Assembly (NCBI RefSeq): GCF_014637175.1
Contig: NZ_BMEV01000020.1
Span: 1 to 51,342 of the forward strand
DNA length: 51,342 bases
From: Compostibacillus humi
Lineage (GTDB): Bacteria; Bacillota; Bacilli; Bacillales; Amphibacillaceae
Direction: 5' to 3'
Below the pieces are notes generated by a model. The model was not told the origin of the DNA. It did not search any database and saw nothing but the letters and a program-made list of their open reading frames with translations. The position numbers and the translations under genes are program-made. Below, piece after piece: positions 1-6,631 of this stretch. Each line of letters opens with the position of its first letter. Position 1 is the stretch's first letter.

Positions 1-21
1 CCATTTTGGATCCATAGAGAG

Positions 22-75
22 AAAAACAGGCATCAAAAGTGCTCTTTTGCACCAAATTTTCGGATGCCTGTTTTT
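22..75. terminator. Bidirectional terminator hairpin at window edge
   Basis: A stem with arms AAAAACAGGCATC and GATGCCTGTTTTT encloses a second small hairpin (GTGC/GCAC). It has T-runs on both strands, so it can end transcription arriving from the left and from the right. The gene it serves on the left lies outside the window. Confidence 0.7.
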
Positions 76-157
76 GTTTCAAAGTCAAGCTTTATTTTTG
101 GGTAAACTTAAAGTAATATTAAAAAATATTTTCACTCGCTCCCGCCGCATAGCTTGT

Positions 158-185
158 TCATATTTTAAAATTTGGTTCATATGCT
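158..185 (+). promoter_or_regulatory. Candidate sigma-E promoter of pdaB
   Basis: TCATATT (158-164), a 13-bp spacer and CATATGCT (178-185) resemble the mother-cell sigma-E pattern, with an ideal -35 and a weaker -10. The site lies 35 bp upstream of the pdaB start. The promoter is inferred from the pattern and from the sporulation role of the gene. Confidence 0.4.
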
Positions 186-219
186 TTAGTAAAACCTTTA
201 AAGCAAGGGGAGTAAAGGA

Positions 220-978
220 ATGGATCATTTCTATGTCATAAAAATACGCAATGCATTACGTTGGGGAATCGTCATAATATTGGCTTTCGCTACAGCGCTT
301 TTCCTCTGGATTGGAAACAATAATTTTCTTTCCGTATTTGGCAAAGAAGCTCCGGCGGCAATATCGAGAGGAAATAAAGAGCAACCGAATATTGCCCTTA
401 CATTCAATATAAGCTGGGGGGAAGAAAAGGTCCATGATATTCTGGATCAATTAAAGGAACACCAAGTACAAGCTACCTTTTTTTTAAGCGGGGAATGGGC
501 GGAGCGCCATCCGGCGATTGTCGAAAAAATTTCTGAAGGAAATCATGAAATCGGTATGCTGGGCTACCGTTATAAAAGTTATTTAAAACAAGAAAAAGAC
601 CAGGTCAGAAAAGATTTGCTGTATGCAAAGGAAATTTTCCGCAAATTGGGTTATGAAGACATACACCTGGTAAGGCCTCCGAGCGGACAGTTTAATAAAG
701 AAATATTAGAACTGACAGAAGGGCTTGGATTTCAAGTCATTCATTGGAACGTCAATCCAAACGATTGGGAGAACCCTGGTACTCAAACTATTATTGATAA
801 AGTAATAAAGGAGACGGATAATGGAGACATCATTCTATTGCATGCCTCTGATTCTGTAAAACAAACTGCAGATGCTTTATCGACTATCCTTCCGGCGCTT
901 AAAAATAAAGGATATCACTTTGTAAGCATTACAGAACTGATTAATCAGGCTAATGCTGAATCAAAGCTAGTGGAATGA
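220..978 (+). CDS. pdaB: Sporulation polysaccharide deacetylase family protein PdaB
   Basis: This is a 252-residue protein with a short cytoplasmic N-terminus, one membrane anchor (about residues 14-33) and a NodB-type deacetylase domain, close to the length of B. subtilis PdaB, which is needed to maintain spores after late sporulation. The RPPSGQFNK motif and the C-terminal ILLHASDS motif are intact. The first motif reads ALTFNISWG. As I remember it, the B. subtilis protein has TFDISWG, so the position of the usual catalytic base Asp is Asn here. The second histidine of the usual HxxxH metal motif is also not obvious (NHEIGMLGY), as seems usual in this subfamily. The gene lies convergent to kbaA, in the same neighbourhood as in Bacillus. 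The start at 220 follows AGGGGAG at a suitable distance. Confidence 0.88.
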   Translation: MDHFYVIKIRNALRWGIVIILAFATALFLWIGNNNFLSVFGKEAPAAISRGNKEQPNIALTFNISWGEEKVHDILDQLKEHQVQATFFLSGEWAERHPAIVEKISEGNHEIGMLGYRYKSYLKQEKDQVRKDLLYAKEIFRKLGYEDIHLVRPPSGQFNKEILELTEGLGFQVIHWNVNPNDWENPGTQTIIDKVIKETDNGDIILLHASDSVKQTADALSTILPALKNKGYHFVSITELINQANAESKLVE

Positions 979-992
979 ATGTACGAATATAA

Positions 993-1027
993 TAAAAGGC
1001 AGGCAGAAAATTCTGCTTGCCTTTTAT
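993..1027. terminator. Terminator between pdaB and kbaA
   Basis: A hairpin with arms AAAAGGCAGGCAG and CTGCTTGCCTTTT lies between two convergent genes. T-rich sequence follows on both strands, so it probably serves both. Confidence 0.8.
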
Positions 1028-1071
1028 ATTTGACTGATAATCCTTAACCAATTCCATTATGAAATGGAATT

Positions 1072-1710
1072 TTATGCTTTTTTCGGCTTCATCTTCGTTC
1101 CCTTATTCTCCGAAGACGCAGCATTTGCCTCAGTTATCCGATGCAATTTCAATAATTGGTACGTATTGCATGCAAGCAGCGGTACAATCATTAACCAAAC
1201 ATAATCCGTTCCTTCCGCCTGCAATCCAGGAACCCATTCGACCGTTGTTATTACAACCATAAAGAATAAAGCGGGGATAAATGCCTTATTATTTGTTTCC
1301 TTTGCTTTGATTTTGGCGATAATCCAGCTATAGACGAGAAGACCAAAAGCTATGGCAATATAATAAAACAGGGAAACTTCTCCTTTGGTGGACTGGTAAG
1401 GGAAATACACCAAATCAAAAAGTACAAAGGCAATTAATAATATCTGTACCGTCGGCCAAAAGGAACGAAACAGACTAATGCCATAACGGTGGATAAATAA
1501 ATAGGCAAAGAAGCCAGTCATGCTTAACACGCTAAAAGTGAAACCTAGACCTGCATCAAATATGATAAGCCCTACAAGCTCCATAAAATTAAACGGATTT
1601 AAATGCTCCATATATAATTCTGCATGTATAAAAAAGCTGATTAATAATCCGGCAATTCCGCCAATAAGAAAAGTCATGCCGAGAAAATGTACAAGATTCC
1701 TTGTTTTCAA
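1072..1710 (-). CDS. kbaA: KinB-signaling pathway activation protein KbaA
   Basis: This 212-residue integral membrane protein has about six hydrophobic segments and a short basic C-terminal tail. Length, hydropathy and position between pdaB and gerD match KbaA, which in B. subtilis is required for the KinB branch of the phosphorelay that starts sporulation. The start codon is TTG at 1710, preceded by AGGAGG eight bases upstream. The identity rests on synteny and overall similarity because the family has no catalytic motif. The last 20 or so residues are Lys/Asn/Ser-rich and probably cytoplasmic. Confidence 0.85.
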   Translation of the reverse strand: MKTRNLVHFLGMTFLIGGIAGLLISFFIHAELYMEHLNPFNFMELVGLIIFDAGLGFTFSVLSMTGFFAYLFIHRYGISLFRSFWPTVQILLIAFVLFDLVYFPYQSTKGEVSLFYYIAIAFGLLVYSWIIAKIKAKETNNKAFIPALFFMVVITTVEWVPGLQAEGTDYVWLMIVPLLACNTYQLLKLHRITEANAASSENKGTKMKPKKA

Positions 1711-1789
1711 CGTAACGTCCTCCTAATTTAGGCAAATGGTATCAATGGATATTTTAACATAAAGGAATCCACTTTTCCCTTCTGAATAT

Positions 1790-1819
1790 GTATAGTTTCC
1801 AATTTTGTCACTCATATTA
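1790..1819 (+). promoter_or_regulatory. Candidate sigma-G promoter of gerD
   Basis: GTATA (1790-1794), an 18-bp spacer and CATATTA (1813-1819) fit the forespore sigma-G consensus (GHATR-N18-CATNHTA). The -10 ends 24 bp before the gerD start. gerD is forespore-expressed under sigma-G in B. subtilis. Confidence 0.55.
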
Positions 1820-1843
1820 AGCATATAGGAAGGAGGATTCCTT

Positions 1844-2500
1844 ATGTACCGATATAACGCTCTTGTGATTATAGGTTTTTGCCTATTCGTTCTTTCGAGC
1901 TGCGGCGGAGGAACAAATTCCTCCGGCAATGATGCAGATTATGAAAAGACAAAAAGCATGGTTGTAGATATATTGCAGACAGAAGATGGAAAGAAAGCAT
2001 TGACGGAAATTTTATCCGATGAAAAACTAAAACAGGAATTAGTAATAAATTCTGATGTCGTTCAGCAATCCATTAACGAAACCCTTGTTTCAGATAAGGG
2101 AAAAGAAATGTGGAAGAAACTGTTTGAAGACCCGAAGTTTGCGGAAGGATTTGCTAAATCCATGGAAGAAAGCCAAATGGATTTGCAAAAGAAACTGATG
2201 AATGACTCGGAATATCAGAAAAAAATGCTGGAGCTGATGCAGAATCCGGAGGTCACAGATCAAATTCTTTCCGTACTAAAGGGACAACAGTTCCGTGCCC
2301 ACCTTGAGGAAACGATTCAACAAACGTTAGAAACGCCTACCTTCCAAGCAAAGATGCAGGATATCCTTCTAAAAGCTGCTGAAGAACAAGCAAAAGGGGA
2401 ACAAAGCAGCAAAGGCCAAGGCGATTCCCCTGGCGGAGGCGGACAGGAAAGCGGCGGCAGAGGGGGAAGTGGCACGAGAGGCGGCGGAAGCGGAGAATAA
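1844..2500 (+). CDS. gerD: Spore germination lipoprotein GerD
   Basis: The 218-residue protein has a lipoprotein signal peptide with lipobox LSSC (cleavage before Cys at about residue 20), a long helical domain rich in Glu, Lys and Gln, and a Gly/Ser-rich tail. GerD is a lipoprotein of the spore inner membrane that clusters nutrient germinant receptors into the germinosome. An AGGAGG site lies eight bases before the ATG. The C-terminal tail of about 28 residues (GGGG, GGRGG and GGG blocks) is low-complexity and probably disordered. The gene is divergent from kbaA and convergent with salA, as in Bacillus. Confidence 0.88.
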   Translation: MYRYNALVIIGFCLFVLSSCGGGTNSSGNDADYEKTKSMVVDILQTEDGKKALTEILSDEKLKQELVINSDVVQQSINETLVSDKGKEMWKKLFEDPKFAEGFAKSMEESQMDLQKKLMNDSEYQKKMLELMQNPEVTDQILSVLKGQQFRAHLEETIQQTLETPTFQAKMQDILLKAAEEQAKGEQSSKGQGDSPGGGGQESGGRGGSGTRGGGSGE

Positions 2501-2546
2501 AATTCCCTGCCTCCTTTATTTTGCAGCAAACATCTTTTCCTGCTAA

Positions 2547-2591
2547 AAAAAGTACTTAAAAGGATTTTTTCATTCCTTCTAAGCACTTTTT
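2547..2591. terminator. Bidirectional terminator between gerD and salA
   Basis: Arms AAAAAGTACTTAAAAGG and CCTTCTAAGCACTTTTT pair at 15 of 17 positions around a short T-rich loop. The hairpin ends eight bases from the salA stop codon and has A/T runs on both sides. Confidence 0.7.
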
Positions 2592-2598
2592 CATTCCG

Positions 2599-3660
2599 TT
2601 ATTCTTCTAATTTGGCAATAATCTTGGCAGCGATCTTATGATATTCCTTCCCATTCGGATGATCTTCTTGATACACCCCTGGGGCAAAAATATCTTCTTC
2701 CATATATGGCTGCTGGAGCCGTAATTGTCCAAGCACTTTTGTATTAAGCACTTCTGCTAACTTCTTGCCGCCGCCTTGTCCAAAAACATATTCCTTTTCT
2801 CCGGTTTTTTCACTGACGAAATAAGACATATTTTCAATCACACCAAGAATTTCATGATTCGTCTTCAATGCCATTTGTCCTGCACGGGCAGCAACAAAAG
2901 CCGCTGAAGGATGCGGAGTGGTAACGATGATTTCTTTGCATGTCGGCAGCAGTTCATGGACATCCATGGCAATATCTCCGGTTCCTGGCGGCAAATCAAG
3001 CAACAAGTAGTCTAAGTCGCCCCATTCTACTTCTGTAAAAAAGCTGTTCAGCATTTTTCCGAGCATTGGTCCGCGCCAGATAATCGGGGAATTATCTTCC
3101 ACGAAAAATCCCATAGAAATGACTTTTACCCCAAATCGCTCCACCGGCAAAATTTTCTTCCCTCTTACGACCGGGCGGTTTTCAATCCCCATCATATCTG
3201 GGACACTAAAGCCATAAATATCCGCATCAATAATGCCTACTTTCTTGCCAAGACGCATTAAAGAGACAGCAAGGTTTACGGTAACGGTAGATTTTCCAAC
3301 GCCGCCCTTACCGCTGGCAACCGCTATGAATTTTGTGTTTCCGCTGCCGCCAATTAACGACTGCTCCTTTTTCTTATCAGCTACAGGCTGGTATTTCCGA
3401 ATGACTTCATCCGGCAGCTTTTCAAATCGGAGTCCTACCGTATTTGCCCCTGCCCGCTTTAAAATGCCTACAACTTCCTGCTGCAGCTGCATTTGTTCTC
3501 CTGTATTTAACTTGGCGATTGCAAGTTTCACACTGACATGTTTCTTATCCTCTTTAATCGAAACTTCCTTAATTGCTCCGGCCTCTTCAAATGTTATGTA
3601 TAAAAATGGATCCTTTACAGGATTTAATAACTCAATGACCTCTTCTTTTGTCAGAAACAT
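2599..3660 (-). CDS. salA: Mrp/NBP35-family P-loop ATPase SalA
   Basis: The 353-residue protein has an N-terminal DUF59/MIP18-like domain (about 1-95) followed by a P-loop ATPase domain with deviant Walker A GKGGVGKST at about residue 115, and with DLPPGTGD. The family binds and delivers Fe-S clusters. In Bacillus SalA also acts as a DNA-binding regulator that represses scoC. I did not see the paired C-terminal CxxC of the cluster-transfer Mrp proteins. Position between gerD and cwlD and length match B. subtilis SalA. The start follows GGTGG on the minus strand. Confidence 0.88.
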   Translation of the reverse strand: MFLTKEEVIELLNPVKDPFLYITFEEAGAIKEVSIKEDKKHVSVKLAIAKLNTGEQMQLQQEVVGILKRAGANTVGLRFEKLPDEVIRKYQPVADKKKEQSLIGGSGNTKFIAVASGKGGVGKSTVTVNLAVSLMRLGKKVGIIDADIYGFSVPDMMGIENRPVVRGKKILPVERFGVKVISMGFFVEDNSPIIWRGPMLGKMLNSFFTEVEWGDLDYLLLDLPPGTGDIAMDVHELLPTCKEIIVTTPHPSAAFVAARAGQMALKTNHEILGVIENMSYFVSEKTGEKEYVFGQGGGKKLAEVLNTKVLGQLRLQQPYMEEDIFAPGVYQEDHPNGKEYHKIAAKIIAKLEE

Positions 3661-3688
3661 TTTTCGCCACCATCCCTTGAATATACTA

Positions 3689-3700
3689 TAACAATTGTTA
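3689..3700. promoter_or_regulatory. Perfect 12-bp palindrome upstream of salA
   Basis: TAACAATTGTTA lies 29 bp before the salA start, between sequences that resemble -10 elements on the minus strand (TATACT, TATAGT). It could be an operator for autoregulation. The assignment is a guess from position and symmetry. Confidence 0.25.
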
Positions 3701-3739
3701 GTATAACATAAACAGGGACAAATTAATGTGATGAGGCTC

Positions 3740-4459
3740 TCACTCTTCAGGAAGTTCCTCTGTAAAAAAGCGTAAAATACCTTCGTAAATACTTGCAGCC
3801 ATTTTTTCCTGGTAAATCTCCTGTTTCAGCAATTCCCGTTCCTCCGCATTGGATAAAAAACCGATTTCCACCAATGCTCCAGGGCTTTTTACTTGTTTTA
3901 GCAAATAAACCCCGTCTATCGATAGAGCTTCCCGATTTGTATTCTCCAAATTGCGAATAATCTCTTCCTGAATCAGTCTGGCCAAATGTTTATTCTCTTC
4001 CCTGCTTGGATAATAGAAAGTTTGGGCCCCGCGCCATCGCGTGGAAGAAAGTGCATTCAGATGAATACTTACAAATAGGTCGGGGTTTTTCATTTCAATA
4101 ATCGCTAATCGCTGGCGTATATCTTCAGACTTTCTTCGGGACAATCCTTTCGTTCCTTCCTGGGCGAGATCCCTGTCTGTTTCCCTTGTCATGTATACCT
4201 CTGCTCCAGCTTGCTGCAAAAAATCCCGCAGCTTAAAGGATACATTAAGGGCAATATCCTTCTCCAGCGTTCCGTCCGCGCCAACCGCTCCTCCGTCTGG
4301 TCCGCCATGGCCCGGGTCCACAACGATGACTTTGCCGCTAAGGGGAAGGGAAAAGCCCATTACAAATTGTTCTTCGTTAACTTGAATAGGCATTCGAATT
4401 AAAAATATTAATAACATCAACCCAAACATCCATAATGCAATTTTGACTAATCTGCTCAT
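3740..4459 (-). CDS. cwlD: Germination-specific N-acetylmuramoyl-L-alanine amidase CwlD
   Basis: The 239-residue Amidase_3 protein has an N-terminal membrane or signal segment (about residues 6-25). The zinc-site motifs are visible: VDPGHGGPDGGA, the TLEKD glutamate, SIHLNA and the C-terminal EIGFLSN. CwlD works with PdaA to make muramic-delta-lactam in the spore cortex. I place the start at the ATG at 4459, after GAGGGTGAG, rather than an upstream ATG, which gives the usual family length of about 237. In B. subtilis ybaJ and rpsI lie on its upstream side. Here that neighbour is replaced by about 27 kb of other genes. Confidence 0.9.
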   Translation of the reverse strand: MSRLVKIALWMFGLMLLIFLIRMPIQVNEEQFVMGFSLPLSGKVIVVDPGHGGPDGGAVGADGTLEKDIALNVSFKLRDFLQQAGAEVYMTRETDRDLAQEGTKGLSRRKSEDIRQRLAIIEMKNPDLFVSIHLNALSSTRWRGAQTFYYPSREENKHLARLIQEEIIRNLENTNREALSIDGVYLLKQVKSPGALVEIGFLSNAEERELLKQEIYQEKMAASIYEGILRFFTEELPEE

Positions 4460-4487
4460 CGTCTCACCCTCTTTATTTTCTCTCACT

Positions 4488-4538
4488 ATTGTATGGGACA
4501 AGTTTGAAGTTTATGACATGGAGCAAATTATGGTATGC
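4488..4538 (-). promoter_or_regulatory. Candidate overlapping sigma-E and sigma-G promoters of cwlD
   Basis: On the minus strand CATACAAT (4488-4495) with TCATAAA (4510-4516) and a 14-bp spacer is a good sigma-E match. GCATA (4534-4538) with an 18-bp spacer and CATAAAC (4509-4515) is a weaker sigma-G match. cwlD is known to be controlled by both factors in B. subtilis. Confidence 0.5.
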
Positions 4539-4592
4539 TATTGATTATGGAAATGTATACTAACATTAGAGTCAACAGAAGGGGGCTTGAAC

Positions 4593-4991
4593 ATGATTTG
4601 GCTAGGTATAGGATTATGTATTATCGGGCTTGCTTTGCTTATCATATCCGTTGTTGCTATTAAACCATTGAAACGATTGTCCGACGTTCTTGGCAGCTTA
4701 AAACAAACGACCGATGAATTGCCAAAAACCGTAAATGAAATTACTTCACAGACAACGGCCGCCATGGAAACTGGCGTTGATGTCCTGCATGACGTTAAAG
4801 GGAAATTAAATGACTTACAGCCGGTTTTTCATATAGTGGGGAAATTTGGCAGAACTGCAAACTCATTGACTCAAAAAGCGGGGTCAATAACAAAAACACC
4901 TTTTTTTCAAAACGCAGTAAAAAACACAAAAGGACTGCTTGGTATTGTAGCGGTTCTCTTACTATTATTTAATAATAAAAAATGCAAGTAG
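4593..4991 (+). CDS. DUF948-type membrane-anchored protein (1 of 3)
   Basis: The protein has about 132 residues. An N-terminal membrane anchor (about 3-25) is followed by an amphipathic helical stretch with the TTDELPKTVNEIT pattern and a second hydrophobic C-terminal segment ending in NNKKCK. This is the architecture of the DUF948 (YtxG-like) family, whose members are general-stress or cell-envelope associated and lack an assigned biochemical role. The ATG at 4593 is preferred over the TTG at 4587 because AGAAGGGGG lies seven bases before the ATG and only one base before the TTG. Two related genes lie downstream on the other strand. Confidence 0.7.
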   Translation: MIWLGIGLCIIGLALLIISVVAIKPLKRLSDVLGSLKQTTDELPKTVNEITSQTTAAMETGVDVLHDVKGKLNDLQPVFHIVGKFGRTANSLTQKAGSITKTPFFQNAVKNTKGLLGIVAVLLLLFNNKKCK

Positions 4992-5020
4992 GAGGGATCC
5001 CCCTGCTTGCCCTGCTTTTT
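4984..5020 (+). terminator. Terminator of first DUF948 gene
   Basis: GCAAGTAGGAGGG and CCCCCTGCTTGC pair with one or two G-U pairs, and a CTTTTT run follows. The stem overlaps the stop codon of the upstream gene. Confidence 0.6.
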
Positions 5021-5400
5021 CTACTAACCCTCTTATAAATCATAGCATTAACAAAAACAATCCTCATTAAGACTCCTATTTCAGTTCCTGCTGTTCTCCT
5101 GTAAATAGCGATATAATAATAGAAATTAAACAGGGATCACTCCGCCACCAAGTAGCTTGCTTTATGAAAGAATCCGTTCAAATAATATCGGTATTATAAA
5201 GCCCGCAACAAGAAAGATTCTAGTTGCCGTGACGGTAACTCTGTTGTTTTTCACTTATCGCGATCCTTTATCCAGAATTCCCCGCCCCCTATTTACAGCA
5301 GTTTTTCCTTATTTAATATAACGGCGCCTCCTATTCAAATTTTCCTCTTTTTCACGATTTCCCAATCAATTTCTGCCATGACCTTGCCAAAAATTAGGCA
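5021..5400. other. Gene-free spacer with a start-less open stretch
   Basis: No complete gene is seen. One plus-strand frame stays open from 5130 to 5321 without an ATG. From a TTG at 5157 it would encode about 54 residues with a hydrophobic part (ILVAVTVTLLFF) after a basic stretch. No ribosome binding site precedes it. It looks like a gene relic or chance reading frame. I do not recognise the peptide. Confidence 0.3.
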
Positions 5401-5432
5401 AAAAAATGTCTCCTGTTCAAGAGACATTTTTT
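5401..5432. terminator. Terminator of the two-gene DUF948 unit
   Basis: AAAAAATGTCTC and GAGACATTTTTT form a perfect 12-bp stem 13 bases beyond the stop codon of the minus-strand gene. T-runs are present on both strands. Confidence 0.8.
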
Positions 5433-5445
5433 CTTTTAATGATAT

Positions 5446-5847
5446 TCACTTCTTCCCTTTTTTAAACCAGTAGTACGCCATCGCAAAGGTACTAAATAAT
5501 CCTCCGCCTTTTTCTCCCGTAACTGAAGCCTTTGTCTTGATCGTATCTGTTACCTGCACCAGGGAGGAAGTAAGGGTGTTGGTAATTTTACCGACATCTC
5601 CAACAGCGTAAAATAACGGACTCAGTTGCTTTAATTTGTCGTTTACATCAGCTAATGTTTCATTTCCTTCGTGAATCATCTGTGTTGTCTGTTTAATCAT
5701 ATCATCGATTTGTTCAGGCAATTTTTGAACAGTTTTATCCACACCCTGTAAAACGTTTGCAAATTGATTCAGCGTATGTCCAAGGAAGATTGCCATAATC
5801 AATAATGCCACCCCAATGATAATTACACCAATTCCAACCAACGTCAT
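5446..5847 (-). CDS. DUF948-type membrane-anchored protein (2 of 3)
   Basis: The 133-residue protein has an N-terminal transmembrane helix (about 2-25), a helical middle with VDKTVQKLPEQIDDMIKQTT and a hydrophobic patch near the C-terminus before FKKGKK. It is clearly related to the protein at 4593-4991: same length, the same LPxxVxxx(T/I)xQTT pattern, and similar LxDVxxKLxxLxPxFxxVG segments. It lies 27 bases downstream of a third, more distant relative, probably in one transcript. No function is assigned to the family. A role at the cell envelope is inferred from the anchor. Confidence 0.7.
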   Translation of the reverse strand: MTLVGIGVIIIGVALLIMAIFLGHTLNQFANVLQGVDKTVQKLPEQIDDMIKQTTQMIHEGNETLADVNDKLKQLSPLFYAVGDVGKITNTLTSSLVQVTDTIKTKASVTGEKGGGLFSTFAMAYYWFKKGKK

Positions 5848-5874
5848 TGAAATCCCTCTCTTCCAATAGTACCT

Positions 5875-6282
5875 TTAATTTGATTGTTTTTTCGTTACAA
5901 CCTGATTTACAGCTTCTCCCCATTTGATGCCTTCGATGACCGATTTAATCTGGTTCTGAAAGGATTCTTCCGATACAGATTGTCTATATTGACTATACGC
6001 TTCGTTCAGATGCTGCATAGACTTTCCAGCATTATGTACTGTATCGACTAATTGATCCGCTGTATGTACATGTTTCTCCAATTCATCTACGGTAACCCTT
6101 GTTTCCCTCAGTGTCTGATGAAGTTCAGGCAACACTTCCAGGATTTGCTGTTCCGCAAACTTAACCGATGTACCTAAAGTTCTTGTTACATCGGCCACCC
6201 TTTTTAACATAAACGAGAGATATATCACGACAATAGCAAATGCAATGGAACACAACAAGATACCGAGCGATACGGCTTCCAA
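5875..6282 (-). CDS. DUF948-type membrane-anchored protein (3 of 3)
   Basis: The 135-residue protein has one N-terminal membrane helix (about 5-27) and a long predicted coiled helix (LPELHQTLRETRVTVDELE), ending in a polar tail. It is the first gene of a two-gene minus-strand unit and the most divergent of the three DUF948-like proteins. It lacks the second hydrophobic segment. The start follows AGGAGGGG on the minus strand. A function cannot be given. Confidence 0.65.
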   Translation of the reverse strand: MEAVSLGILLCSIAFAIVVIYLSFMLKRVADVTRTLGTSVKFAEQQILEVLPELHQTLRETRVTVDELEKHVHTADQLVDTVHNAGKSMQHLNEAYSQYRQSVSEESFQNQIKSVIEGIKWGEAVNQVVTKKQSN

Positions 6283-6561
6283 ATTCCCACCCCTCCTTTA
6301 AGAGTATTATACCATTTTAGTTCATATTTAAAACGGATAATAACACCTAATAATTGTTAGCAATATCTTAACATAGAGGAAACAAAAGGAGGGAAATTTA
6401 TTAGACTGCTTATACAGCTGCAGCGTCCATATTCCTTTCATATCTACAAATAAAGTTTTGCTAAAGCTCATTCAGCTAGTTAAACTTCGGCAAAGAACGC
6501 GTTTGGCAAATTATATTTTATTGATAGCCGAAAGATAGCCATCATCGCCACACATAATGAA
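6283..6561. other. Gene-free spacer
   Basis: No gene is seen. A strong Shine-Dalgarno-like AAAGGAGGG at about 6387 on the plus strand is followed by TTTATTAG with no usable start codon, which suggests a deleted or decayed reading frame. The part next to 6282 must hold the promoter of the DUF948 pair, but no convincing -35/-10 pair stands out. Confidence 0.3.
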
Positions 6562-6592
6562 GCACCCTAAAAGCCAATAACTTTCAGGGTGC
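6562..6592 (-). terminator. Terminator of the TRAP/GH31 operon
   Basis: GCACCCT and AGGGTGC pair, extended by AAAG/CTTT after one mismatch, about 40 bases past the stop of the GH31 gene. The downstream T-run is modest (TTCATT), so it may be inefficient. Confidence 0.5.
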
Positions 6593-6631
6593 CGCAGCTG
6601 TCCTCCGTTATAGATATGTCAAGAAATGAAC

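Noticed and set aside
2317-2586. Minus-strand frame opposite the gerD tail encoding a proline-rich peptide
   Set aside because: It is the complement of the Gly-rich gerD codons, has no ribosome binding site and overlaps the terminator.
6387-6420. Small gene after the AAAGGAGGG at 6387
   Set aside because: No ATG, GTG or TTG follows at a usable distance and the frames close quickly.
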